A stretch of DNA of 64,000 bases from Gymnogyps californianus (Eukaryota > Chordata > Aves > Accipitriformes > Cathartidae). The translations under genes and the position numbers were made by a program. The notes beneath the pieces were generated by a model that was given only the letters and a program-made list of their open reading frames with translations, had not been told where the DNA came from and ran no database searches. Shown here in pieces: positions 61,301-64,000 of the stretch (position 1 is the first letter of the stretch; each line of letters begins with the position of its first letter). Location of the stretch: NCBI RefSeq assembly GCF_018139145.2, contig NC_059473.1, positions 59,874,707 to 59,938,706 of the forward strand, written 5' to 3'.

Positions 61301-62858
61301 TTAGATCAGCATAATCATCTTTGCCTTCTGTATGACACAAGCTATACATCACATTTTTCTTGCAGCCCAAAAGTCTCTCTTCTGTGTATATTTCCCAGTC
61401 TTAAATTAAAGGTTCTGTCAGACTCACTGCTGGAGGATGAGATCTTCGGGATTACTCCCATTCATTTCTGAGTCTGTTGCACAGAAGTGACAACACTGGT
61501 ATCTGTATTTCTGTGCCTGGAATGCAATGTTAATGCTCAGCTGAGGTTATTAAATTAATTAGATGAAAGGAAGACTAACTAGGAAACTGCTTCCTGATAC
61601 AGTTCAAGACTTCAACATTTTACTCTGTGTTGAGATTTTTTTTTCACCTTAGATTAGACTAGTAACAGTTCAGCCTATCACTCCTAGATTAAAGTGTCTT
61701 GCTCTTGGCACTCAAGCAGAGGGACTCAGGGTCCCCGTTGTCCTACAGGAAGGTCTTGCCTAATATGTCTGCCCCTGGAGGAGCAAGGAGGGTGACAGTG
61801 TCTTTTATTTATCACAAACAAATTCAAAGCACATTGGGTTTGCTCCATTGCACATAAAATGTTGTACCACGACATTGGTACATTACTGAATGTAAAAAGC
61901 CATTTTTATTCCTCTTTCAGCTGGGACATCAGGCAAAAAGTCCCCCTCAGATGGGTCCCTCTCTCCAGGAAGCCACTCCACCGGCTCCATCCTGGCAACG
62001 GCAAAGCTGCTACCCGGAGCCCCTCAGCAGCCAGTGAGTCCTGCCACTCAGTGTGGCCACTTAGCGTTGTCCTGATCTCCCCCATCTACATAGACACTGA
62101 GCATCACGCACATGATGCACTTGTCATACAAGGAAGGAAGTCCATCACATGCCTGAGCTGGAAATGCTACTAGGAACTTCTTGTACTGTCACACTAGACT
62201 GTAGGACCTGCTAGACACCAGAAAAATGTTATTAAATTGCCAGGAATTAGAAAGGCCAAAGAGGGAGAGAGAGGATGGTGCAAGACCAGGGCACCGTTGA
62301 TTTATTCCACATGCTGCTTTCTGACAGATGCTAACTTGAATTTTCAACACCATGATAATGTGTGATTTCAACACCATGATAATAGTGCCCAGCATACAGG
62401 AAAAGCCTTGACCATTGCCAGCACGGCTGCTAGCCCTCTGAGTAGACCAAGACTGGAATGTGGAAACACCTCCGGACTCCTCTTTTGTTGGATGAGAACC
62501 CTAATGTATTGAACAAGGGACGGCTAAGGGTCTAGCTGTGGCAGTAAGGCATCAGCCTGTCTGTCAGCTGGTAACAAAGATGTAATATCTGCCAAAAGAC
62601 TCCCCACCATTTCTATAGTATTTATAGATTGCTGAATAGCCACTGGCAAAACCAGAACTTTACAGGTGTGTGAGCTTAGCTGTAAGATTACAGGTGTATA
62701 AGAAAAAACAGTTTTCTCAAGATGACTTATTCTCCTATTTTTTTTAAAGCCTAAAGTCCGGACTGGAATAAGTAAACCTTACAATGTCAAGCAGATCAAA
62801 ACCACCACAGCTGAGGAAGCAGAAGAAGCTATCAGATGTCTTATGGAAGCTAAAGGAG
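7304..62858 (+). CDS. SYNJ2: Synaptojanin-2, partial gene (24 coding exons, spliced)
   Basis: This is a phosphoinositide phosphatase with two catalytic domains. The joined exons read without a stop for about 1140 residues, and every junction is phase-consistent GT-AG. Domain order: SAC domain (residues 1 to about 465, motif CLDCLNRTN at 344-352), inositol 5-phosphatase (about 485-820, motifs WNVNG 495-499, FWCGDFNYR 681-689, PAWTDRV 757-763, SDHR 812-815), RRM-like DUF1866 (about 840-925), acidic linker, and a proline-rich region with RPPPP. SYNJ2 is preferred over SYNJ1 because the exon at 62750 encodes [11 protein letters not shown], and the junctions and sequence follow mammalian SYNJ2 as I recall it; SYNJ1 differs throughout. 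Family knowledge: SYNJ2 hydrolyses PI(4,5)P2 and PI(3,4,5)P3 at the 5 position, acts in clathrin-mediated endocytosis, and is recruited by SH3 partners and Rac1. The start codon and the C-terminal end are outside the window. Odd feature: Asp-to-Asn in the SAC catalytic loop. Confidence 0.97.
7669..7674 (-). terminator. LTR polyadenylation signal AATAAA
   Basis: AATAAA on the minus strand lies downstream of the LTR TATA-like box, as expected for the R region of a retroviral LTR in this orientation. Confidence 0.5.
7895..8310. repeat. Imperfect tandem repeat inside the LTR, about 40-50 bp units
   Basis: The phrase 'tgctccagcgtggg' and variants recur about every 40-50 bp, at about 7900, 7950, 7996, 8038, 8089, 8137, 8188 and 8229. 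Each is followed by 'tcc..ccac.gg..cag'. The units are diverged but clearly related, so the array is an internal minisatellite of the LTR family. Confidence 0.8.
8439..8446 (-). promoter_or_regulatory. LTR TATA-like box (TATTTAAG)
   Basis: On the minus strand the LTR shows TATTTAAG followed by a GC-rich leader. The position between the LTR 5' end (8626) and the AATAAA (7674) fits an LTR promoter. Activity is unknown. Confidence 0.45.
13350..13427. repeat. T/G-rich simple sequence
   Basis: Runs of GTTT and GGTTT units end in long T-runs. This low-complexity tract produces only spurious ORFs on both strands. Confidence 0.85.
14974..15279 (-). mobile_element. CR1 LINE 3' end, first piece
   Basis: The sequence starts with 'atagaatcatagaatgg', the reverse complement of the CR1 3' terminal repeat (ATTCTATGATTCTA). 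It continues with classic CR1 3' sequence ('gggaccttaaagatcatctagttcaacc'-type, degenerate here). The element therefore lies on the minus strand with its 3' end at 14974. It is a 5'-truncated copy, as is usual for CR1 in birds. It resumes at 15854 after an LTR insertion. Confidence 0.95.
15399..15404 (-). terminator. LTR poly(A) signal variant ATTAAA
   Basis: ATTAAA on the minus strand lies about 175 bp downstream of the TATA box, within the expected R region of the LTR. Confidence 0.4.
15420..15467. repeat. AT-rich trinucleotide-like tract inside the LTR
   Basis: A run of 'ataatgataatgataataataata' units. It is part of the LTR family and likely length-variable. Confidence 0.75.
15578..15585 (-). 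promoter_or_regulatory. LTR TATA box (TATATAAA)
   Basis: The minus strand reads GTATATAAACTGG just downstream of the CRE. The order CRE, TATA, poly(A) signal fits a retroviral U3-R layout. Confidence 0.6.
15593..15600 (-). promoter_or_regulatory. Perfect CRE palindrome TGACGTCA in the LTR U3
   Basis: TGACGTCA is the consensus site for CREB/ATF-family factors. It lies 7 bp from the TATATAAA box on the upstream (minus-strand) side, a typical core-promoter arrangement. Binding is inferred from the motif alone. Confidence 0.55.
15854..15934 (-). mobile_element. CR1 LINE 3' end, second piece
   Basis: The CR1 sequence resumes here ('tgaaaggttgcaataaggtc', 'ctccaggctgaacaacccc'), colinear with the piece at 14974-15279. 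Recognisable similarity fades after 'ctctctcag', which marks the 5'-truncated end of the copy. Confidence 0.92.
18241..18511 (+). CDS. SYNJ2: SYNJ2 exon 3, SAC domain
   Basis: This 271-bp exon (residues 30-120) reads [20 protein letters not shown] and includes [12 protein letters not shown] and [12 protein letters not shown], matching the SAC fold of SYNJ2. The acceptor is TTCTAG and the donor is GTTAGT, weaker than GTAAGT. It completes the Gly codon begun in the previous exon and ends inside a Trp codon. The frame stays open upstream of the acceptor to an ATG at 18198, but nothing supports a start there. Confidence 0.97.
18512..20994 (+). other. SYNJ2: SYNJ2 intron, 2.5 kb
   Basis: AT-rich intron. 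The only structure I see is a short tandem duplication at 20391-20446. The acceptor is the T-rich tract and TTTCAG ending at 20994. Confidence 0.9.
20391..20446. repeat. Tandem duplication, 32-bp period
   Basis: 'atgttaaccaggcgtgatag' at 20391 recurs 32 bases later as 'atgttaaccaggcatgataa'. Two copies show 2 differences over 24 bases. Confidence 0.85.
20995..21220 (+). CDS. SYNJ2: SYNJ2 exon 4, SAC domain
   Basis: This 226-bp exon (residues 120-195) includes [44 protein letters not shown], and [13 protein letters not shown]. The last is a signature SAC-family stretch shared with SYNJ1. The acceptor is TTTCAG and the donor is GTAAGT. It ends in phase 0. Confidence 0.98.
25006..25018. repeat. 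Poly(A) run, 13 bases
   Basis: An uninterrupted A-run in the intron with no recognisable retroelement body upstream. Confidence 0.8.
27893..27912. repeat. (TTG)n microsatellite
   Basis: About six to seven TTG units. Simple sequence, likely polymorphic. Confidence 0.85.
28221..28234. repeat. (ATT)n microsatellite
   Basis: A short run of ATT units in the intron. Confidence 0.7.
29030..29165 (+). repeat. Ancient SINE-like remnant (MIR/sauropsid SINE type)
   Basis: 'gccacttcaatctttcatct', 'gtgaaatggggatagt' and 'attgtgaagattagttaaat' follow the order of the conserved tail found in old amniote tRNA-derived SINEs ('..cacttcatctctctgtgcctc..aaaatggggata..ttgtgaggatt..'). It is strongly diverged and the family assignment is tentative. 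Confidence 0.45.
30433..30516 (+). CDS. SYNJ2: SYNJ2 exon 5, SAC domain
   Basis: This 84-bp, phase-0 exon (residues 196-223) encodes [19 protein letters not shown] and LFWEQPGLQ, among the most conserved SAC-family segments. The acceptor is TTTTTGCAG and the donor is GTAAAC. As a symmetric exon it could be skipped in frame, but that would delete core SAC sequence. Confidence 0.98.
30517..32364 (+). other. SYNJ2: SYNJ2 intron, 1.8 kb
   Basis: AT-rich intron. I see no repeat family or ORF that I can support. It ends with a T-rich tract and TTTAG. Confidence 0.9.
32365..32426 (+). CDS. SYNJ2: SYNJ2 exon 6, SAC domain
   Basis: This small 62-bp exon (residues 224-244) encodes [20 protein letters not shown]. 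The HHLRL form is SYNJ2-like, whereas SYNJ1 has HRVRM. The donor is GTAAGC, and it ends two bases into an Arg codon. Confidence 0.97.
32427..35260 (+). other. SYNJ2: SYNJ2 intron, 2.8 kb
   Basis: AT-rich intron with one probable ancient repeat fragment at about 33048-33112. Nothing else is recognised. The ORF at 34720-35067 on the minus strand has no domain. Confidence 0.88.
33048..33112 (+). repeat. Ancient amniote repeat fragment
   Basis: 'tcccatggacatcagtggga' followed by 'gcctgaaaaggacatgaagg' and 'atttggcctgt' resembles the conserved 'cccattgacttcagtggga..ttgcctgagtaaggact..ggatttggccc' block of an old reptile/bird repeat. I recognise the pattern but cannot name the family with certainty. 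Confidence 0.4.
35261..35357 (+). CDS. SYNJ2: SYNJ2 exon 7, SAC domain
   Basis: This 97-bp exon (residues 244-276) reads [20 protein letters not shown] then [12 protein letters not shown], matching the SYNJ2 SAC domain. The acceptor is GCTGTAG and the donor is GTAAAA. It ends in phase 0. Confidence 0.97.
35358..38608 (+). other. SYNJ2: SYNJ2 intron, 3.3 kb
   Basis: Contains a 30-bp tandem pair (35753-35812) within a slightly GC-richer block, and a possible degenerate SINE tail near 36560-36615. A GC-rich stretch at 38200-38340 is unexplained. No gene is seen. Confidence 0.85.
35753..35812. repeat. Tandem pair, 30-bp unit
   Basis: 'agctgtcttgctctgattgt' at 35753 is repeated at 35783 as 'agctatcttgcactgattgt'. 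Both copies continue with 'aatgggaa' or 'gatgggaa'. There are two adjacent, slightly diverged copies. Confidence 0.85.
38609..38781 (+). CDS. SYNJ2: SYNJ2 exon 8, SAC domain (two donors)
   Basis: This 173-bp exon (residues 277-334) encodes [35 protein letters not shown] and [18 protein letters not shown]. The chosen donor GTGAGT at 38782 joins to the acceptor at 39189 and keeps the SYNJ2 reading [13 protein letters not shown] second strong donor, GTAAGT at 38771, ends the exon after KGEN in phase 0. It could splice in frame only to the alternative acceptor ending at 39196. Confidence 0.96.
38782..39189 (+). other. SYNJ2: SYNJ2 intron, 408 bp
   Basis: Short intron with a good polypyrimidine tract (about 39150-39180). 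There are two candidate acceptors, CAAAG at 39189 and CTGCAG at 39196. Nothing else is seen. Confidence 0.9.
39190..39271 (+). CDS. SYNJ2: SYNJ2 exon 9, SAC catalytic motif exon
   Basis: This 82-bp exon (residues 334-361) carries the SAC P-loop, reading [20 protein letters not shown]. The catalytic Cys codon is at 39218-39220 and the Arg at 39236-39238, so the CX5R(T) spacing is intact. The family consensus is RxNCxDCLDRTN. Here the residue just before the Arg is Asn (AAT, 39233-39235) instead of Asp. The donor is GTGAGT. The change may weaken or abolish the SAC activity, or it may be a polymorphism or sequencing error. Confidence 0.97.
39495..39644 (+). CDS. SYNJ2: SYNJ2 exon 10, SAC domain
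   Basis: This 150-bp exon is phase 0 at both ends (residues 362-411): [20 protein letters not shown] then [20 protein letters not shown], as in SYNJ2. The acceptor is ATCCAG after a T-rich tract and the donor is GTAAAG. The intron before it is only 223 bp. Confidence 0.97.
39742..39907 (+). CDS. SYNJ2: SYNJ2 exon 11, end of SAC domain
   Basis: This 166-bp exon (residues 412-467) encodes [37 protein letters not shown] and [17 protein letters not shown] and QEAIxLLL are conserved near the SAC C-terminus. The preceding intron is only 97 bp (39645-39741), the shortest in the window. The donor is GTGAGG. Confidence 0.97.
39908..41208 (+). other. SYNJ2: SYNJ2 intron, 1.3 kb
   Basis: AT-rich intron with no repeat or ORF that I can support. 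A long pyrimidine tract (about 41163-41206) precedes the acceptor TGTCAG. Confidence 0.9.
41209..41400 (+). CDS. SYNJ2: SYNJ2 exon 12, start of 5-phosphatase domain
   Basis: This 192-bp exon (residues 467-531) spans the SAC to 5-phosphatase linker and opens the second catalytic domain. The motif is [12 protein letters not shown] (493-504), whose first Asn belongs to the metal/substrate site of type II 5-phosphatases. It continues [15 protein letters not shown]. The acceptor is TGTCAG and the donor is GTAAGA. It ends after the first base of an Asp codon. Confidence 0.98.
41401..43536 (+). other. SYNJ2: SYNJ2 intron, 2.1 kb
   Basis: Holds a 15-base poly(A) run (42820-42834) and a short CCTAA triplet repeat (42975-42990). 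The rest is plain AT-rich intron. It ends TTGCCAACAG. Confidence 0.88.
42820..42834. repeat. Poly(A) run, 15 bases
   Basis: A pure A-run with no recognisable retroelement body. Confidence 0.8.
43537..43621 (+). CDS. SYNJ2: SYNJ2 exon 13, 5-phosphatase domain
   Basis: This 85-bp exon (residues 531-559) encodes [20 protein letters not shown] then [19 protein letters not shown] carries the conserved Glu (545/546) of the 5-phosphatase active site. The donor GTAGGT is followed at once by an A-run. It ends two bases into a Ser codon. Confidence 0.97.
43622..44855 (+). other. SYNJ2: SYNJ2 intron, 1.2 kb, A/C-rich start
   Basis: The first 125 bases after the donor are almost only A and C (see 43628-43746). 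The rest is ordinary intron. The acceptor is TTCCAG. Confidence 0.9.
43628..43746. repeat. A/C-rich low-complexity tract next to a splice donor
   Basis: A 13-base A-run is followed by CAAACCAAC, AACCCC and CAAAACAAA-type sequence, beginning 6 bases after the exon 13 donor. The antisense 190-codon ORF over it is Phe/Leu-rich low complexity, not a gene. Confidence 0.85.
44856..44996 (+). CDS. SYNJ2: SYNJ2 exon 14, 5-phosphatase domain
   Basis: This 141-bp exon (residues 559-606) encodes [20 protein letters not shown], then [18 protein letters not shown] and RPYHVPFI. The acceptor is TTCCAG and the donor is GTAAAA. The sequence matches SYNJ2 ([11 protein letters not shown]) rather than SYNJ1 (LWAVELQKTIS). 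Confidence 0.97.
44999..45036. repeat. A-rich tract at splice donor
   Basis: A long A-run and CAAAA units begin two bases after the GT of the exon 14 donor. Confidence 0.85.
46757..46836. repeat. Polypurine tract with 11-base G run
   Basis: The block is nearly all A and G, including an uninterrupted G-run at 46794-46804, GAGAGAGAG, and GGGCAGGGGGGG. Confidence 0.85.
47824..48016 (+). CDS. SYNJ2: SYNJ2 exon 15, 5-phosphatase domain
   Basis: This 193-bp exon (residues 606-670) reads [39 protein letters not shown] and ITQKLSFPM. KTGMGGxxGNKGAV and the CSHL(T/A)AG motif with His 644 are core 5-phosphatase signatures. The donor is GTAAGT. It ends in phase 0. Confidence 0.98.
48173..48190. repeat. 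Poly(A) run, 18 bases
   Basis: A pure A-run inside the intron. Confidence 0.85.
49210..49247. repeat. A-run followed by A/C-rich units
   Basis: About 15 A then CAAACCAACCAACAAACAAAAA. It is the same composition as the tract at 43628, so A/C-rich low complexity recurs in this gene. Confidence 0.8.
49779..49937 (+). CDS. SYNJ2: SYNJ2 exon 16, 5-phosphatase catalytic motif I
   Basis: This 159-bp, phase-0 exon (residues 671-723) encodes [20 protein letters not shown], then [29 protein letters not shown] (681-689) is the (F/Y)WxGDxNxR motif with catalytic Asp 685 and Asn 687, fully conserved. The acceptor is AACTAG and the donor is GTAAGG. Confidence 0.98.
50158..50314 (+). CDS. SYNJ2: SYNJ2 exon 17, 5-phosphatase catalytic motif II
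   Basis: This 157-bp exon (residues 724-776) reads [20 protein letters not shown], then [30 protein letters not shown] (756-765) is the PxWxDRxL signature with Asp 761 and Arg 762. The donor GTGCGT is off-consensus at the third and fourth bases. The intron before it is 220 bp. Confidence 0.98.
50315..52354 (+). other. SYNJ2: SYNJ2 intron, 2.0 kb
   Basis: AT-rich intron with a probable SINE tail remnant at about 50815-50870. Otherwise nothing is recognised. It ends TTCATAG. Confidence 0.88.
50808..50870 (+). repeat. Ancient SINE-like tail remnant
   Basis: 'ttaattagtgcttataaagt' and 'actttgagatcatgag' resemble the 'taaagtgctttgagatcc' tail found in old sauropsid tRNA-derived SINEs. Only the tail is recognisable. 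Confidence 0.4.
52355..52472 (+). CDS. SYNJ2: SYNJ2 exon 18, 5-phosphatase domain end
   Basis: This 118-bp exon (residues 776-815) encodes [38 protein letters not shown] and the first two bases of Arg. SDHRP, completed in the next exon, holds the last conserved His (814) of the 5-phosphatase active site. The donor is GTAAAG. Confidence 0.97.
52552..52584. repeat. 17-bp tandem duplication
   Basis: 'attcagagggaccgaga' occurs twice back to back, with a partial third copy of 'ttcagaggg' at 52540. The wider segment is flanked by 'aattacacc' on both sides (52531 and about 52601). Confidence 0.85.
54492..54559. repeat. Duplicated AT-rich segment upstream of a splice acceptor
   Basis: 'ttgattttaattttataata' plus 'agcatttct' (54492-54520) recurs as 'ttgatcttaattttaata' plus 'agcatttct' (54533-54559), a period of about 40 bases. 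The second copy ends 16 bases before exon 19. Confidence 0.85.
54576..54794 (+). CDS. SYNJ2: SYNJ2 exon 19, end of 5-phosphatase and start of DUF1866/RRM
   Basis: This 219-bp exon (residues 815-888) reads [40 protein letters not shown], then [23 protein letters not shown] and the following helix are the first strand and helix of the RRM-like DUF1866 fold. The acceptor is ACGTAG and the donor is GTAAGT. Confidence 0.98.
54795..55988 (+). other. SYNJ2: SYNJ2 intron, 1.2 kb
   Basis: No repeat or gene is recognised. The minus-strand ORF at 55185-55673 has no domain. The acceptor is TTTACTAG after a pyrimidine tract. Confidence 0.9.
55989..56067 (+). CDS. SYNJ2: SYNJ2 exon 20, DUF1866/RRM
   Basis: This 79-bp exon (residues 888-914) encodes [20 protein letters not shown] then DIDGVK. 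QMLVTF is the RNP1-like strand of the RRM fold, but it lacks the aromatic RNA-binding pattern, as in other synaptojanins. The acceptor is ACTAG and the donor is GTAAGA. Confidence 0.96.
56068..57329 (+). other. SYNJ2: SYNJ2 intron, 1.3 kb
   Basis: AT-rich intron. No repeat family or gene is recognised. It ends TGTGTTAG. Confidence 0.9.
57330..57498 (+). CDS. SYNJ2: SYNJ2 exon 21, DUF1866/RRM end and linker
   Basis: This 169-bp exon (residues 915-971) encodes [40 protein letters not shown] and [26 protein letters not shown] and [15 protein letters not shown] are typical of SYNJ2. The donor is GTGAGC. The next intron is 228 bp. Confidence 0.98.
57727..57879 (+). CDS. SYNJ2: SYNJ2 exon 22, acidic linker
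   Basis: This 153-bp exon (residues 971-1022) is very acidic at the start ([20 protein letters not shown]), then [14 protein letters not shown]. The length and EDE-DYL pattern match mammalian SYNJ2, but the second half is poorly conserved, as expected of a disordered linker. The acceptor is ATTCAG and the donor is GTAAAT. The reading frame stays open 31 codons into the intron (stop TAG at 57972-57974). Confidence 0.94.
57880..60547 (+). other. SYNJ2: SYNJ2 intron, 2.7 kb
   Basis: No repeat or gene is recognised. It ends TTTCCCTAG. Confidence 0.9.
60548..60682 (+). CDS. SYNJ2: SYNJ2 exon 23, proline-rich region
   Basis: This 135-bp exon (residues 1022-1067) encodes [36 protein letters not shown] and PPQRPPPP. 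The [10 protein letters not shown] and PPQRPPPP stretches are PxxP-type SH3 ligands; in the family they bind endophilin, amphiphysin or SNX9-type partners. The acceptor is CCCTAG and the donor is GTGAGT. Confidence 0.97.
60683..61920 (+). other. SYNJ2: SYNJ2 intron, 1.2 kb
   Basis: AT-rich intron with no repeat or gene recognised. It ends CTCTTTCAG. Confidence 0.9.
61921..62033 (+). CDS. SYNJ2: SYNJ2 exon 24, proline/serine-rich region
   Basis: This 113-bp exon (residues 1067-1104) encodes [20 protein letters not shown], then [26 protein letters not shown] matches the SYNJ2 tail. The donor is GTGAGT, phase 0. Confidence 0.95.
62034..62749 (+). other. SYNJ2: SYNJ2 intron, 716 bp
   Basis: Contains a 24-bp tandem duplication (62342-62383). 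The acceptor is TTTTTTAAAG, a weaker AAG type. Confidence 0.88.
62342..62383. repeat. 24-bp tandem duplication
   Basis: 'tttcaacaccatgataat' plus 'gtgtga' is followed directly by a second 'tttcaacaccatgataat'. The 18-base core is identical, implying a recent event. Confidence 0.88.
62750..62858 (+). CDS. SYNJ2: SYNJ2 exon 25, last exon in window
   Basis: This 109-bp exon (residues 1105-1141) encodes [20 protein letters not shown], then [27 protein letters not shown] is a SYNJ2 landmark. The donor is GTGAGC and it ends after the first base of a Gly codon. The C-terminal part of the protein must lie beyond 64000, because no further exon is visible. Confidence 0.96.
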
Positions 62859-64000
62859 GTGAGCACAGCTTTCTAACTAACTGACTTCTAAAAATCTTTA
62901 AGTAAAGAAAACTAGGTGTGTTCGTCCTTCCCATCATAGCCCAGATGCACGTATTTCTATTCAGAAGCTCACCTGAACACTGACATACACATTCTTGCAA
63001 GATTGTACTTAGTGTTCTCTGTCAGTTTTGATAATGTTAACCTTTTTTTTCAAGATGACTCAAGTTGTGTATTTTGTTGTAGAATCCGTTACTAGGAGCA
63101 CCTTGGGTTATTTATGTCCAGATTTAGTCTGAAAAATAAAAAGAGAAAGATGGGATCTTCCTAAACTGATGGTGCCTGTGTTAGCTCAGAGTTGCATAAA
63201 GGATATTTGCTGCTCTATTTAGCAAATGCTCACTATTCCAGGCAGGAGTAGAGAGCAAATACAGCTATGGGAGAAATAACCGGGATTCTGTTGACATTTG
63301 GACAGCAAGTATAGTTGTAACCTAGACAGAAGCTTGCACCACTTTAGCTTGAATAGCTAAGCTAAAGGGCTACTCTGTCTACAGGCTCTCTATGTAATCC
63401 CTGGAGAAGAGAGCTTCTTGCAAGGGCAGGTTAGAGCAGGAAACTAGCTTAGGTATTGAAACTTAGGCAGTGTGAATATATCCTCCAGGGTTGCAAGTAG
63501 TCTTTCTGCTGATGCTGCATGAATGAAAAAGAATGCAGTATGACTCTGCGATAGCTACCTGAGTTTGCAAGGCTCTCAGTTTCAGAGAAAAACATCCCTT
63601 TTCATTTGTAAATAGAGCAAATGCAGTTGGGAATATTCCAATTTGATGAGAAATATCATACAGGTATCTTGATGTTTGTTCCTTAGAGAGTGCTGTACAT
63701 TTTTTTTAAAGCAGATTTACTCTCCGTTAATTTTGAAATTCACATTAAGCATTCCACTCAGTGTTGGTAAGGGAACTAGTCCGCTCAGCATCACTTTCAG
63801 TCCCTTGTGCTGTACCACCAGTTGGCATTTACAGTTCTTCCCAAATTACAAGACGTGCTCCGTATCATCATCTTGATCACCCAGATAAGGCAACCAGGGC
63901 AAAAGGAGACTCAGGACTCGAGTCCAGTACTCCTGCACACCCAGCCAGTGTTTTATCCACTTGGCCAAATGGCGGCACAGCACTGGTGTTCTGGCATGAA
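62859..64000 (+). other. SYNJ2: SYNJ2 intron (start), runs off the window
   Basis: No acceptor followed by SYNJ2-like coding sequence is visible. An ancient tRNA-derived SINE-like segment lies near the end (about 63870-63985, minus strand). Confidence 0.85.
63870..63985 (-). repeat. tRNA-derived SINE-like remnant
   Basis: On the minus strand TGGCCAAGTGG resembles a pol III A box, and about 40 bases later GACTCGAGTCC resembles a B box (9 of 11 to GGTTCGANTCC). 'tgccttatctgggtgatcaa' further on recalls a SINE tail. The ends cannot form a tRNA acceptor stem, so it is not a tRNA gene. The family is uncertain. Confidence 0.4.

Noticed and set aside
7304..62858. SYNJ1 as the identity of the gene
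   Set aside because: The domain order is shared, but exon sequences ([27 protein letters not shown]) match SYNJ2 and not SYNJ1.
63870..63985. Functional tRNA gene on the minus strand
   Set aside because: The A and B boxes are similar, but no acceptor stem pairs and the anticodon arm is poor. A SINE remnant fits better.

Overview
The window is vertebrate genomic DNA, almost certainly from a bird and probably a neoavian species. One multi-exon gene is split by canonical GT-AG introns. The repeats are a CR1 LINE 3' end (octamer-type tail) and two solo LTRs of endogenous retrovirus families that I recognise as typical of avian genomes. There are no bacterial features, RNA genes or CRISPR arrays.

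The single gene is synaptojanin-2 (SYNJ2), on the + strand and incomplete at both ends. I can place 24 consecutive coding exons (7304 to 62858). Their phases all match, and together they give 3420 coding bases and an uninterrupted segment of about 1140 residues. Exon 1 with the start codon lies upstream of the window, and the last coding exon or exons with the C-terminal tail lie downstream. Residue numbers below count from the first codon completed by the exon at 7304. By exon: SAC inositol phosphatase domain (7304-39907), type II inositol 5-phosphatase domain (41209-52472 and the first codons of 54576-54794), RRM-like DUF1866 domain (54576-57498), then an acidic linker and a proline-rich SH3-binding region (57727-62858). 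In known biology this enzyme dephosphorylates PI(4,5)P2 and related lipids during endocytosis and actin remodelling.

Layout: 1-7303 is intron 1. The 10.9-kb intron at 7391-18240 carries both long retroelement insertions: an antisense solo LTR at about 7466-8626, and an antisense CR1 fragment (14974-15934) split by a second antisense solo LTR (15280-15853). The 5' half has long introns (up to 9.2 kb). The catalytic exons from 38609 on are more closely packed. Introns otherwise hold ancient SINE-like remnants, homopolymer or A/C-rich tracts, and a few short local tandem duplications.

Most notable points: (1) the SAC catalytic motif reads CLDCLNRTN, where the family has CLDCLDRTN, an Asp-to-Asn change beside the catalytic arginine; (2) paired donor and acceptor sites around intron 38782-39189 could remove six residues just before that motif in frame; (3) an LTR nested in a CR1 keeps a perfect CRE next to a TATA box in antisense orientation. 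I found no convincing new protein-coding system. Most long ORFs outside the exons are chance or lie in LTRs.
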